The notes beneath the pieces are model-generated. The model was not told the origin of the DNA and made no database searches. It saw only the letters and a program-made list of their open reading frames with translations. Positions 17,182 to 25,237 of a DNA stretch of 64,000 nucleotides are shown here, in pieces. The stretch is from the NCBI RefSeq assembly GCF_030730945.1, contig NZ_JAVAMS010000001.1, positions 806,001 to 870,000 of the forward strand, given 5' to 3'. Source of the stretch: Aurantiacibacter poecillastricola. GTDB lineage: Bacteria; Pseudomonadota; Alphaproteobacteria; Sphingomonadales; Sphingomonadaceae. Numbering within the stretch: the stretch's first letter is position 1; each line of letters opens with the position of its first letter. Position numbers and translations under genes: made by a program.

Positions 17182-17504
17182 TCGCCGACGTCGTCCATGT
17201 TTCCGTCCGTCGCGTCGTCCATCGCGTCCTGCGCCGCGCCCGACGCCGCGAGAGCATCGTCGACGGCCTGTTCGGCAGCGTCGCCCGCTTCCTCGGCCAT
17301 GGCTTCGCCGTCGTCCATGCTCTCCTCGACCTCTTCGTCGGTCATGGCGTCGGCATCGGCAACAGGATCGGGCAGGCCTTCCATGGCATCGTCCGCGGGT
17401 ACTTCGACGCTGTCGGCGACGGCGTCGTCCGATGCGTCGGTGGTTTCTCCGCAAGCGGCAAGCGCGAAGGCGGCGGTGCTGGCGATAATGGCAAGTTTCT
17501 TCAT
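17178..17504 (-). CDS. Very acidic small lipoprotein (108 residues)
   Basis: Start ATG 17504 gives MKKLAIIASTAAFALAAC, a signal peptide with lipobox Cys18. The remaining 90 residues are dominated by Asp, Glu, Ala and Met (for example DAMTDEEVEESMDDGEAM), with no basic residue after the lipobox. No recognised domain. Longer in-frame upstream sequence is not signal-like and is rejected as the start. It is similar in composition and N-terminus (MKK[IL]...AAC) to the lipoprotein at 15614-15859, suggesting two members of one rapidly evolving class around phhA. Confidence 0.75.
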   Translation of the reverse strand: MKKLAIIASTAAFALAACGETTDASDDAVADSVEVPADDAMEGLPDPVADADAMTDEEVEESMDDGEAMAEEAGDAAEQAVDDALAASGAAQDAMDDATDGNMDDVGE

Positions 17505-17626
17505 GGCTCTCGTGGCCCTTTCCCTCCGAGTGAATGGAAGCGCACCAATAGCCCGGTTGCAGCGCGCGTGGAAATGCCAATTCGCGCTCTGGCCGCAGCC
17601 CGCCGCGTCTGCCACACCGCGCGGCG

Positions 17627-19411
17627 ATGGCCCCGGTTCTCGATATCCACCTCGCGCGCGAGGAATTGCGCCGCCTCTACGGCTTTCCCGATTTCCGCGG
17701 GAAGCAGGCAGAGGTGGTGGAGCGCGTGCTTGCAGGCGAATCGACGCTGGCGGTGATGCCGACGGGGGCGGGCAAGTCGCTCACCTACCAGCTTCCCGCC
17801 ACGATGCTGGAGGGCACCTGCGTGGTGATCTCCCCGCTGATCGCGCTGATGCATGACCAGCTCCGCAGCGCACGGGCCAACGGCATCCGGGCCGCGACGC
17901 TCACAAGCGCCGATGCCGACTGGCGCGAGACGCTGGACGCCTTTCGCGCAGGCGAGCTAGACCTTCTCTACGTCGCGCCAGAACGCGCCTCGCAGCCCGG
18001 TTTCCGCGACCTTCTGGGATCGGCGAAGCTGGCGCTGTTCGCGGTGGACGAGGCGCATTGCGTCTCCGAATGGGGCCACGATTTCCGCCCCGACTATCGC
18101 CAGCTGCGCCCGCTGATGGACGCCTTTCCCGCCGTCCCCCGCCTCGCGCTGACGGCGACTGCGGACGCGCATACCCGCGCCGATATCCTCACCCAGCTGG
18201 GCATCCCGGAAGCCGGGCTGGTGGTGGCTGGCTTCGACAGGCCCAATATCCGCTACGCGATCCGCCCGCGCGAATCCTTGCCGCGCCAGCTTGCCCGGCT
18301 TTGCGCGGACAATCCCGGCCCCGGCATCGTCTACGCCCCCACGCGCCGCAAGGTCGAGCAACTCGCCGAGCAGCTTGCCGAGGCCACCGGACGGCCCGTG
18401 CTGCCCTATCATGCGGGCCTGCCGCCGGAGGTGCGCGCGGCGAACCAGGCGGCGTTCGTCGAGAGCGAGGACATGGTGATCGTCGCCACGATCGCGTTCG
18501 GCATGGGCATCGACAAGCCCGACGTGCGCTTCGTGGCGCATGCCGGTACGCCCAAGTCGATCGAGGCGTATTACCAGGAAACCGGCCGCGCGGGCCGCGA
18601 CGGCGATCCGGCGGTGGCGGTGATGCTATGGGCCGCAGGCGATTTCGCGCAGGCGCGCCAGCGTATCGGCGAAGTGGAACAGGCCCGGCAGCAGGGTGAA
18701 CGCCAGCGGCTGGATGCGCTGGCGGGCCTTGTCGAGACCGCCGGATGCCGCCGCGCGGTGCTGCTGCGTCATTTCGGGGAAGACCCGCCCCGGTCATGCG
18801 GCAATTGCGACAACTGCCTCGACCCGCCCGAGGTGATCGACGTGACCGAGTTGGCGCGCAAGCTGCTCTCCGCCGTCTATCGCACCGGGCAGAGCTTCGG
18901 TTTCGGACACCTCCAGAAGGTCCTCACCGGATCTGCGGACGAGCGAGTAAGCAGCAAGGGGCACGACCGGCTCTCCGTCTTCGGCATCGTGGAGGGGGAG
19001 GATGCGCGGCTTCTCCAGCCGGTCGCCCGCGCTCTGCAGGTGCGCGGCGCGCTGGTGCAGACCGAGCATGGCGGGCTGGCGTTGGCAGGTGATGCGCGTG
19101 ACATCCTGACGGGCGATGCGGCGCTGCTGATGGCGAAACCGCCCGAACGCACGCGCTCCCGCTCGCGGCGCGGGGAAGGGACGCCCAATCCGGTCGGCGA
19201 TCCGCTGTTCGATCTTCTGCGCGAATTGCGGCGCGACATTGCGAAGGAAGCGGGCGTGCCGCCTTACGTGGTGTTCCATGACAGCGTGCTGCGCTCGCTC
19301 GCGGCTGACCGGCCCTCCAGCCTGCCCGAGATGGCACAAATCCCCGGCGTGGGCGCGAAGAAGCTGGAAGCCTATGGCGCCGCGTTCCTGAAGGCGATCC
19401 GCGACAACTGA
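17627..19411 (+). CDS. recQ: ATP-dependent DNA helicase RecQ
   Basis: 3'-5' DNA helicase for recombination and replication-fork repair. 594 residues with the full RecQ layout: Walker A PTGAGKS (45-51), DEAH box (141-144), LTATAD, FDRPNIRYAI, IATIAFGMGIDKPDVRFVAH and YYQETGRAGRDG. A RecQ zinc site follows with four Cys (GCRRAVLLRHFGE...SCGNCDNC). The winged-helix (RQC) region follows, and a C-terminal HRDC domain about 510-594 is present (PLFDLLRELRRDIAKEAGVPPYVVFHD). Length is normal. Stands alone on the + strand; the lipoprotein gene diverges upstream. Confidence 0.95.
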   Translation: MAPVLDIHLAREELRRLYGFPDFRGKQAEVVERVLAGESTLAVMPTGAGKSLTYQLPATMLEGTCVVISPLIALMHDQLRSARANGIRAATLTSADADWRETLDAFRAGELDLLYVAPERASQPGFRDLLGSAKLALFAVDEAHCVSEWGHDFRPDYRQLRPLMDAFPAVPRLALTATADAHTRADILTQLGIPEAGLVVAGFDRPNIRYAIRPRESLPRQLARLCADNPGPGIVYAPTRRKVEQLAEQLAEATGRPVLPYHAGLPPEVRAANQAAFVESEDMVIVATIAFGMGIDKPDVRFVAHAGTPKSIEAYYQETGRAGRDGDPAVAVMLWAAGDFAQARQRIGEVEQARQQGERQRLDALAGLVETAGCRRAVLLRHFGEDPPRSCGNCDNCLDPPEVIDVTELARKLLSAVYRTGQSFGFGHLQKVLTGSADERVSSKGHDRLSVFGIVEGEDARLLQPVARALQVRGALVQTEHGGLALAGDARDILTGDAALLMAKPPERTRSRSRRGEGTPNPVGDPLFDLLRELRRDIAKEAGVPPYVVFHDSVLRSLAADRPSSLPEMAQIPGVGAKKLEAYGAAFLKAIRDN

Positions 19412-19448
19412 CCAGCGATCCTAAGCGGTGCGTTAACCGCTCTGCGCT

Positions 19449-20447
19449 ATGGGCGATAGCGTGAAAACGCAGGAAAACCGCTCCACACCGCGCCCTTCGC
19501 TGGGCCTGATCCTCGGCATTGGCGCAATGGCCGTGGCTGCCATCCCTATCGCCGCATTGTTCGCGCAAAGCCGTCCCGCTCCCTTCACGGTGGAGGAAAC
19601 CGGCCAGAGCTTCGACCGCCTGCAGGACGCGGTAAACGCCATCGGCGATGCACGCGGCACCATTGCCATTGCTCCGGGCCGCTACGAGCAATGCGCAGTG
19701 CAGACAGGGGGGCACGTGTCCTTCTTCGCCATGCAGCCGGGCTCCGCCGTGTTCGACGGGCTGACCTGCGAAGGCAAGGCCGCGCTGGTCCTGCGCGGGC
19801 GCGGGGCGGAGGTGTCGGGCATCGTCTTCCAGAACATGCGGGTGCCCGATTTCAACGGCGCGGGCATCAGGCTGGAGCAGGGCGACCTGACCGTCGCGGA
19901 GAGCTGGTTCCGCGACAGTCAGCAGGGCATCCTGACGCATAACGATCCTGCCAGCACCCTTGTCGTGGATCGCTCTACCTTCACGCGGCTGGGCACGTGC
20001 GGGGGCGCGGGCGGCTGCGCCCACTCGATCTATACCGGCGAATACGGCCAGGTCCGCATCACCCGCAGCCGCTTCGAGGAAGGGCGCGGCGGGCATTACG
20101 TGAAGGCGCGCGCGGCGCGGGTCGATATCGCCGCCTCCAGTTTCGACGATTCGGCCGGGCGGCAGACCAACTACATGATCGACCTGCCGGGCGGGGCTAG
20201 CGGGCAGATCACCAACAACTGGTTCGTGCAGGGGCAGGACAAGGAGAACTACGCGGCCTTCATCGCCGTCGCCGCCGAGGGGCGCGCACATGACAGCTCG
20301 GCCCTCACGATCGCCGGCAACGATGCGCGCTTCGCTTCCGGGGTGGACCGCAATTCCATCTTCGTCGCCGACTGGTCGGGCGACCTCGGCGGCATCGGCG
20401 AGAACACCCTTGACCCTCGCCTCACGCCCTACGAAGTCATCCGCTGA
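19449..20447 (+). CDS. Membrane-anchored right-handed parallel beta-helix protein
   Basis: 332 residues. An N-terminal hydrophobic segment (about 18-39, LGLILGIGAMAVAAIPIAAL) acts as signal anchor or uncleaved signal. The rest is a beta-helix of the pectate-lyase-like type, recognised by repeated short strands such as GAGIRLEQGDLTVAESWF, TLVVDRSTFTRLG and GQVRITRSRFEEGRGGHYVKARAARVDIAASSF. These proteins bind or cleave polysaccharide, but no catalytic residues can be assigned here, so enzymatic activity is uncertain. It follows recQ by 37 bases and precedes the zinc-finger gene by 52 bases on the same strand. Confidence 0.8.
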   Translation: MGDSVKTQENRSTPRPSLGLILGIGAMAVAAIPIAALFAQSRPAPFTVEETGQSFDRLQDAVNAIGDARGTIAIAPGRYEQCAVQTGGHVSFFAMQPGSAVFDGLTCEGKAALVLRGRGAEVSGIVFQNMRVPDFNGAGIRLEQGDLTVAESWFRDSQQGILTHNDPASTLVVDRSTFTRLGTCGGAGGCAHSIYTGEYGQVRITRSRFEEGRGGHYVKARAARVDIAASSFDDSAGRQTNYMIDLPGGASGQITNNWFVQGQDKENYAAFIAVAAEGRAHDSSALTIAGNDARFASGVDRNSIFVADWSGDLGGIGENTLDPRLTPYEVIR

Positions 20448-20499
20448 CGGGAACAAGCGGCCTTGCCGGTCCATTGGTTCTGCGAGAAGGAGTTTTCGC

Positions 20500-20763
20500 A
20501 TGGCAGGCGGATGGTCGCGTGATGGCGCGGTACAGGACCAGATCGACGATACGGTAAGCGATGCGGTCGCAGCGGCACGCTCGCGCCTGCCCAGGGGCGA
20601 GAGCGCCGAATATTGCGACATTTGCGGGGAAGATATTCCCGAGAAGCGCCGGCTCGCCGTGCCTGGTGTGCGCACCTGCGTCGAATGCCAGTCCGGCCGC
20701 GACAGCGCAGTGCGCCATTCCTCCTACAATCGCCGCGGCTCCAAGGACAGCCAGCTTCGCTGA
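20500..20763 (+). CDS. DksA/TraR-type C4 zinc-finger protein
   Basis: 87-residue protein of the YbiI-like DksA/TraR group. The C4 zinc finger is CDICGEDIPEKRRLAVPGVR followed by TCVEC. The N-terminal helix GAVQDQIDDTVSDAVAAARS is too short to form the full DksA coiled coil, so it may bind RNA polymerase differently or act as a small accessory. SD AGAAGGAG about eight bases before the ATG is strong. It ends 13 bases before the likely psd start, probably co-transcribed with it. Confidence 0.88.
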   Translation: MAGGWSRDGAVQDQIDDTVSDAVAAARSRLPRGESAEYCDICGEDIPEKRRLAVPGVRTCVECQSGRDSAVRHSSYNRRGSKDSQLR

Positions 20764-20776
20764 GCTGCCCCCCGTC

Positions 20777-21631
20777 TTGAGCAATCCCTTCATCTGGCTC
20801 CAGCACGCGCTCCCGCATCATGCCGTGTCGCGCCTCGCAGGCAAGTTCGCGGGCAGCGAGGCGGGCTGGCTGAAGGATCGCCTGATCCGCCGCTTCATCG
20901 AGGCCTATGATGTCGACATGAGCGAGGCAGCGCGGCCAGCCGAGGCCTATGCCAGCTTCAACGACTTCTTCACCCGCGAACTCAAGCCCGGCGCGCGTCC
21001 GCTGGCCAATGCCGACAGCTTCGTGCTCTCTCCCGCCGATGGTACGATCAGCCAGATCGGACGGATCGAGGAAGGCAACATCTTCCAGGCGAAGGGCCGC
21101 GCTTTCACCACGCGGCAGCTTCTGGGCGGCGATGCGCTGCTCGCGCAAAGATACGAGGGCGGCAGCTTCGCGACCATCTATCTCAGCCCGAAGGACTATC
21201 ACCGGGTGCACATGCCCGTCGATGGCGAGCTGCTGGGGACCGTCTATATTCCCGGGGACCTGTTCAGCGTGAACCAGGTGACCGCGGAGAACGTGGACGA
21301 CCTTTTCGCCCGCAACGAGCGTCTCGCCTGCCTGTTTGACGGCCCCCACGGTTCGTTCGCCAGCGTCATGGTCGGCGCCATGATCGTCGCCGGCGTGGAG
21401 ACCGTCTGGGGCGGGCGCGAAACCGCGCATGCCCCACGACCCCGGCATCGCACCTTCGCCGATGGCGAACATACCTTCGCCGCGGGTGACGAGATGGGCC
21501 GCTTCTTCCTCGGCTCCACCGTGGTGCTGTTGTTCGAGCCGGGCCGGGTGAACTGGCTGGGCGACCTTGCCGCGGGCGACAGCGTGCGCATGGGACAGGC
21601 GCTGGGCCGCTGGAGCGACCCGCAGCCCTAG
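20777..21631 (+). CDS. psd: Phosphatidylserine decarboxylase proenzyme
   Basis: Makes phosphatidylethanolamine from phosphatidylserine at the inner membrane; self-cleaves to generate the pyruvoyl cofactor. 284 residues, the large (proteobacterial E. coli-like) form. Cleavage motif LGST near the C-terminus (FFLGSTVVLLFEPG, Ser247 becomes pyruvoyl). SFNDFFTRELKPGARP, LSPADGTI and IYLSPKDYHRVHMP are typical. The start is inferred as TTG 20777 (LSNPFIWLQHALPHHAVSRL), since no ATG or GTG gives a sensible N-terminus and the alignment to the family begins here. Its last four bases overlap the end of convergent ribA. Confidence 0.93.
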   Translation: MSNPFIWLQHALPHHAVSRLAGKFAGSEAGWLKDRLIRRFIEAYDVDMSEAARPAEAYASFNDFFTRELKPGARPLANADSFVLSPADGTISQIGRIEEGNIFQAKGRAFTTRQLLGGDALLAQRYEGGSFATIYLSPKDYHRVHMPVDGELLGTVYIPGDLFSVNQVTAENVDDLFARNERLACLFDGPHGSFASVMVGAMIVAGVETVWGGRETAHAPRPRHRTFADGEHTFAAGDEMGRFFLGSTVVLLFEPGRVNWLGDLAAGDSVRMGQALGRWSDPQP

Positions 21632-22644
21632 GTAAGCAAGTGGCCTGCTCGGTCACGCTTGGTGGCAAGGTAGCGGGTGTTGTGCGGGTTGGCGGGCAGC
21701 TGGTGCGCCACGCGCTCGGTGACCTTCACCCCCGCATCCTCCAGCGCCACGACCTTTTCGAGATTGTTGGTCATCAGCCGAACTTCGCCAATGCCCATAA
21801 GGTCGAGCATCCGCGCCGCCAGCGGGAAATCGCGCGCTTCCTCGGGCAGGCCAAGGCGGCGATTGGCTTCCAGCGTGTCGAACCCTTCGTCCTGCAGGCG
21901 ATAGGCGCGCAGCTTATTGACGAGGCCGATGCCGCGCCCCTCCTGCCGCATGTAGAGCAGTACGCCCCAGCCGCCCTTCGCCGCCTCGGCGGACATGGCG
22001 GCAAGCGCACCGTCCAGTTGCGGGCCGCAATCGCATTTCAGGCTGCCGAAGATGTCGCCCGTCAGGCATTCGGAATGGAGTCGCACCAGTGGCAGCTTCT
22101 CCCGGCTGCGCTCTCCCAGCACCAGCGCCACGTGCTCGCGCATGTCGTGGGCGGAGCGGAAGGCGATGATTTCGGCAGTTTCCTCTGCCGCAATCGGCAG
22201 GTGCGCGCGGGTTGCGATGGCGAGATTGGCAGGATCGGACCACACTTCCAGATCGGAGGTCTCGAGAAAGACCTCCTCGCCCGCAGGATCGGGATCGACC
22301 AGGAATGCCGGCAGGATACCGGCAATCCTTGCCAGCTCCATCGCCGTGCGCGCGGCGGGCGTCCACGCCAGTTCTTCGGTTAGGAACGGACCCTTCAGCG
22401 GGTTCACGGGATCAAGCGCGGGGTCGGCAACTGCCTGCGCAGCATTCAGGTCCAGCGCCTCCGCCGCGCGCATCAGCACCGGCGAATGGCCATCGGCGGC
22501 AGGGCGCTGGTTGGTGAGCTTGAGAGTCTCGGCCCGGGCGGCGGAAATCAGCAGGTGATCGGAACGGTGTGCGCGGTCGGGCGCGGTTTCGATGGGAAGC
22601 AGCGCAGGCGCGTCTCCCACCCGGATCGGCCAGCCGTGACGCAA
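21628..22644 (-). CDS. ribA: GTP cyclohydrolase II (riboflavin synthesis), long form
   Basis: Opens GTP to the first pyrimidine intermediate of riboflavin synthesis. The C-terminal domain (about 150-338) is intact: zinc ligands in SECLTGDIFGSLKCDCG, active-site RQEGRGIGL and MTNNLEKVVAL. The N-terminal ~150 residues are an extra region absent from E. coli RibA; I do not recognise an activity. TTG 22644 is the first conventional start, but related-looking sequence (ARRVAQAVDALRHGWPI) continues 19 codons upstream to a CTG whose last two bases overlap the xth stop (CTGA, 22701-22698). The true start may be that CTG. Follows xth in the same orientation. Confidence 0.92.
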   Translation of the reverse strand: MRHGWPIRVGDAPALLPIETAPDRAHRSDHLLISAARAETLKLTNQRPAADGHSPVLMRAAEALDLNAAQAVADPALDPVNPLKGPFLTEELAWTPAARTAMELARIAGILPAFLVDPDPAGEEVFLETSDLEVWSDPANLAIATRAHLPIAAEETAEIIAFRSAHDMREHVALVLGERSREKLPLVRLHSECLTGDIFGSLKCDCGPQLDGALAAMSAEAAKGGWGVLLYMRQEGRGIGLVNKLRAYRLQDEGFDTLEANRRLGLPEEARDFPLAARMLDLMGIGEVRLMTNNLEKVVALEDAGVKVTERVAHQLPANPHNTRYLATKRDRAGHLLT

Positions 22645-22697
22645 TGCGTCGACCGCCTGCGCGACGCGCCGCGCGGGCGAGGGAGGCGCTGGTTTGC

Positions 22698-23489
22698 TCA
22701 GAGGTCGAACTCTGTCATCAAGGGCACGTGATCAGAGGGTTTCTCCCAGTCCCGCGCATCTTCCAGCAGGGAATGCCCAATGGCCTGCTTCGCCAGTTCG
22801 GGAGAGGCCCACATGTGGTCGAGCCGCCGCCCGCGATCGTTCACTTTCCAGTCCTTCGAGCGGTAGCTCCACCAACTGTAGTAACGGTGGGGAGCTGGAA
22901 CGTGCTCGCGGCCGATATCGCTCCACCCATGCGCATCCATGAAACGGCCCAGCGCCTCGACCTCCACGGGCGTATGGCTGACGACCTTGAGCAATTGCTT
23001 GTGGCTCCACACGTCGCTTTCCAGCGGAGCGATGTTGAAATCGCCGACGATCAGCGTGGGCCGGTCCACCGTGTCGGCCCAGCGCGTCATGCGTTCGACG
23101 AAATCGAGCTTCTGGCCGAATTTCGGGTTCTTCTCCCGGTCCGGCTCGTCACCGCCCGCGGGCACGTAGACGTTCTCCACGATCATGCCGCCGGCCGTGG
23201 GCAGTTCCACCCCCACATGGCGCGCCTCGCCATTGTCCTGCCAGTCGTGGCGGGAATAGTCCTTCAGCGGGATGCGGCTGACCGTAGCGACGCCGTGATA
23301 GCCCTTCTGGCCATGAACGGCGATGTGCTCGTAACCCAGATCCGCGAAGGCCTTGTAGGGAAACTGCTGCTCCTGACACTTGATTTCCTGCAGGCACAGG
23401 ACGTCGGGCGCGTGCTCCTTCAGATAGCGTTCCACGATGGGCATGCGCAGGCGGACGGAGTTGATGTTCCAGGTGGTGATCTTGACCAT
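22698..23489 (-). CDS. xth: Exodeoxyribonuclease III (AP endonuclease)
   Basis: Mg-dependent 3'-5' exonuclease and abasic-site endonuclease for base-excision repair. 263 residues, standard length. Motifs are TTWNINSVR, LCLQEIKCQE (metal-binding Glu), YVPAGG, VGDFNIAP (Asp, Asn), RLDHMWAS and the catalytic SDHVP. Start ATG 23489. A terminator (23517-23558) separates it from lolA upstream, so it has its own promoter in about 23490-23516 or reads through weakly. Likely co-transcribed with ribA. Confidence 0.96.
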   Translation of the reverse strand: MVKITTWNINSVRLRMPIVERYLKEHAPDVLCLQEIKCQEQQFPYKAFADLGYEHIAVHGQKGYHGVATVSRIPLKDYSRHDWQDNGEARHVGVELPTAGGMIVENVYVPAGGDEPDREKNPKFGQKLDFVERMTRWADTVDRPTLIVGDFNIAPLESDVWSHKQLLKVVSHTPVEVEALGRFMDAHGWSDIGREHVPAPHRYYSWWSYRSKDWKVNDRGRRLDHMWASPELAKQAIGHSLLEDARDWEKPSDHVPLMTEFDL

Positions 23490-23516
23490 GGGCGATGCCT
23501 AGTCGGCAAGCGCAGA

Positions 23517-23558
23517 TAAAAAAACCCCCGTCGCGGGGGGCATGATGCGACGGGGGTT
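23517..23558 (-). terminator. Intrinsic terminator after lolA
   Basis: 12-base perfect stem AACCCCCGTCGC (23523-23534) / GCGACGGGGGTT (23547-23558), 12-base loop; on the - strand the stem is followed by eight T residues. The opposite strand also has CCTTTTT after the stem. It lies in the 251-base gap 23490-23740; the rest of that gap shows no gene or other named element. Confidence 0.85.
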
Positions 23559-23740
23559 CCTTTTTCGAGCGTTCGTCACGCTTCGCAAGAAACACGGCCT
23601 TTGTGAGGATCAGGGCAACAGGGGGGAAACCCGCCTCACCGCGTTTCTCTAGTTGTATGAAGTAGGGACATCGGCCTGTCCCGGCAATGAATATGAAGTG
23701 TAACTTGTCGTAAATATACAACCGTTCGCCTTCAGGAGGA

Positions 23741-24409
23741 TCATCCGGGCCGACGGGTGGATCGACGGGGATCGCGAAAGCGAAATTCGCTGTCCGACAC
23801 GTTCATCCCATAGCGGTGATTGCGCAAGCGCACCGTGGTGCGCTGATTCTGCGAATCGAGAGCGACCCAGCTGGCGAGCTGCAAGCCACCGGGTGCCGAG
23901 GCGTTCTCGGTGAAGATCATGGTGATGGCCGGGAACTCCGGACGGTCGGGATCGGCCACCTGAATGCTGACCACGCCATTGCCCGTGCTCGGCTGCACCG
24001 AGCCATAGCGGCGGATGTCGCGATCGGGATTGAGCAGGGCGCCGAGCGGGCTGTCCGAAATGGGATAGCGCTCCACCTGGCTGACTTCATAGTCGATCAC
24101 CGATAGCGCGCTGCCGTTGGAGACAATGAGCATGTTCACATCGTCCGCATACTCGAAGCGAATCTTGCCCGGGTTCTTAAGCGTCAGTTCGCCCGCGACG
24201 ACGTTGCCCAGTCGGTCGGTCTGGGTAAAATCCGCGCGCATGGTGCTGATCGCACGCAGCGCGCTGGCGGCGCGCTGGAGCTGGCTGTCCTGCCTCTGCG
24301 CGGCGGCAGGTGCGGCAGCAAGCGTGAGCCCTACGGGCGCGGCCACGGCCAGCGCGCCCGCGAAAGCGGAAAGGAGGGGTTTGCGGAAGGTGTTTTTCAA
24401 GACGTTCAT
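23741..24409 (-). CDS. lolA: LolA-like outer-membrane lipoprotein carrier
   Basis: Periplasmic chaperone that carries lipoproteins from the LolCDE complex to the outer membrane. 222 residues with a clear signal peptide (LLSAFAGALAVAAPVGLTLAAAPAAA). The LolA/LolB-like half-barrel strands are visible: ISTMRADFTQTDRLGNVVAG, GELTLKNPGKIRFEYADD, LIVSNGSALSVIDYEVSQVERY and PLGALLNPDRDI. Important for the several lipoproteins in this window together with lgt. SD GAGAGT is weak. Two small hairpins (24426-24442 and 24475-24491) lie just upstream. Confidence 0.88.
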   Translation of the reverse strand: MNVLKNTFRKPLLSAFAGALAVAAPVGLTLAAAPAAAQRQDSQLQRAASALRAISTMRADFTQTDRLGNVVAGELTLKNPGKIRFEYADDVNMLIVSNGSALSVIDYEVSQVERYPISDSPLGALLNPDRDIRRYGSVQPSTGNGVVSIQVADPDRPEFPAITMIFTENASAPGGLQLASWVALDSQNQRTTVRLRNHRYGMNVSDSEFRFRDPRRSTRRPG

Positions 24410-24425
24410 ACTCTCACCAGTTGAG

Positions 24426-24491
24426 CACCTGTCATGCAGGTGAGGCGTTGAACTGTCACTGAACCTGCCTTGTTCCCGGCGTTCAGCCGGG
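24426..24491. other. Two short hairpins between rpmG and lolA
   Basis: CACCTG-TCATG-CAGGTG (24426-24442), 17 bases before the lolA ATG, and CCCGGC-GTTCA-GCCGGG (24475-24491). Neither is followed by a T tract on the - strand, so they are not convincing terminators. They could shape the lolA leader or attenuate read-through from rpmG. Confidence 0.3.
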
Positions 24492-24529
24492 AGGGGCGGG
24501 GAAGCGTCTCAAGCGGGGCTTGCGCCCTC

Positions 24530-24697
24530 TTACTTGATCTTGCCTTCCTTGTATTCCACGTGCTTCTTGGCGACGGGATCGTACTTGCGGAAGGTGAACT
24601 TCTCGGTGTGATTGCGCGGGTTCTTCTTGGTCACGTAGAAGTGGCCGGTGCCTGCGGTGGAGTTCAGGCGGATCTTGATGGTTGCGGGCTTCGCCAT
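24530..24697 (-). CDS. rpmG: 50S ribosomal protein bL33
   Basis: 55-residue large-subunit protein. Sequence [20 protein letters not shown] with [18 protein letters not shown] and [12 protein letters not shown] is typical. There are no cysteine pairs, so this is the zinc-independent (C-) form. Start is ATG 24697; longer in-frame sequence upstream is not ribosomal. Monocistronic appearance, with lolA 120 bases downstream. Confidence 0.97.
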   Translation of the reverse strand: MAKPATIKIRLNSTAGTGHFYVTKKNPRNHTEKFTFRKYDPVAKKHVEYKEGKIK

Positions 24698-24742
24698 GGT
24701 CTTGCCTTCGAAAAATCTGGGTAAGGGCGCTTCAGGCCCGGA

Positions 24743-24775
24743 AAACAATAGGGGCGACGCAACGCTGCGCCGCCC
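24743..24775 (-). terminator. Probable terminator of the pabBC-rluA-arfB operon
   Basis: On the - strand a 10-base stem GGGCGGCGCA / TGCGTCGCCC (one G-U pair, loop GCGT) is followed by CTATTGTTTTCC, a weak T-rich tract. It lies 58 bases past the arfB stop and before rpmG, in the 135-base gap 24698-24832. Confidence 0.55.
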
Positions 24776-24832
24776 ATCGCGCGTGCCTTTGGTAGAGAAT
24801 CGGGGAAAAGTCAAGCTTCCCACCACGGCCTG

Positions 24833-25237
24833 CTAGTAGTCCACCTTCCCCCGCAGCGCCTTCTTCTCGCCATGCGCCTTCTTGTTGGCGAGACGCTTTG
24901 TCTTGTTGAGCCGGTTGACCCGCGTCTTCGCGCGTTTCTTGGGCTCCTTGATCGCCTCCTCGATCATGTCAGCCATTCGCTCGCGCGCATCGCGACGGTT
25001 GGCTTCCTGCGTGCGGTGATTGCGCGCGTCGATCACGATCTCGCCCGCCTGGTTAAGGCGGTTGCCGGCAATATCCTTCAGGCGGTGGAAGATGCGCGGT
25101 GGGAGGCCGAGGGCATAGATGTTCACCCGCAACTGGACTGCCGTCGCCACCTTGTTGACGTTCTGCCCGCCAGGTCCGGAGGCAGCGATGAAGTTTTCCT
25201 CGGCGATCTCGTGCGCGCGCTCGAGGATGCGGCCCAT
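24833..25237 (-). CDS. arfB: Alternative ribosome-rescue factor / peptidyl-tRNA hydrolase ArfB
   Basis: Frees ribosomes stalled without a stop codon by hydrolysing peptidyl-tRNA in the A site. 134 residues with the release-factor GGQ loop (FIAASGPGGQNVNKVATAVQ) and a highly basic C-terminal tail (PKKRAKTRVNRLNKTKRLAN) that enters the mRNA channel. There is no codon-recognition domain, which separates it from RF1/RF2. The ATG overlaps the TAA of the upstream rluA-type gene by one base (TAATG), so translation is coupled. Confidence 0.93.
   Translation of the reverse strand: MGRILERAHEIAEENFIAASGPGGQNVNKVATAVQLRVNIYALGLPPRIFHRLKDIAGNRLNQAGEIVIDARNHRTQEANRRDARERMADMIEEAIKEPKKRAKTRVNRLNKTKRLANKKAHGEKKALRGKVDY

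Noticed and set aside
24450-24477. EcfG promoter upstream of lolA
   Set aside because: On the - strand GGAAC is followed at 17 bases by AGTT, not CGTT, and lolA is a housekeeping gene; match too weak.
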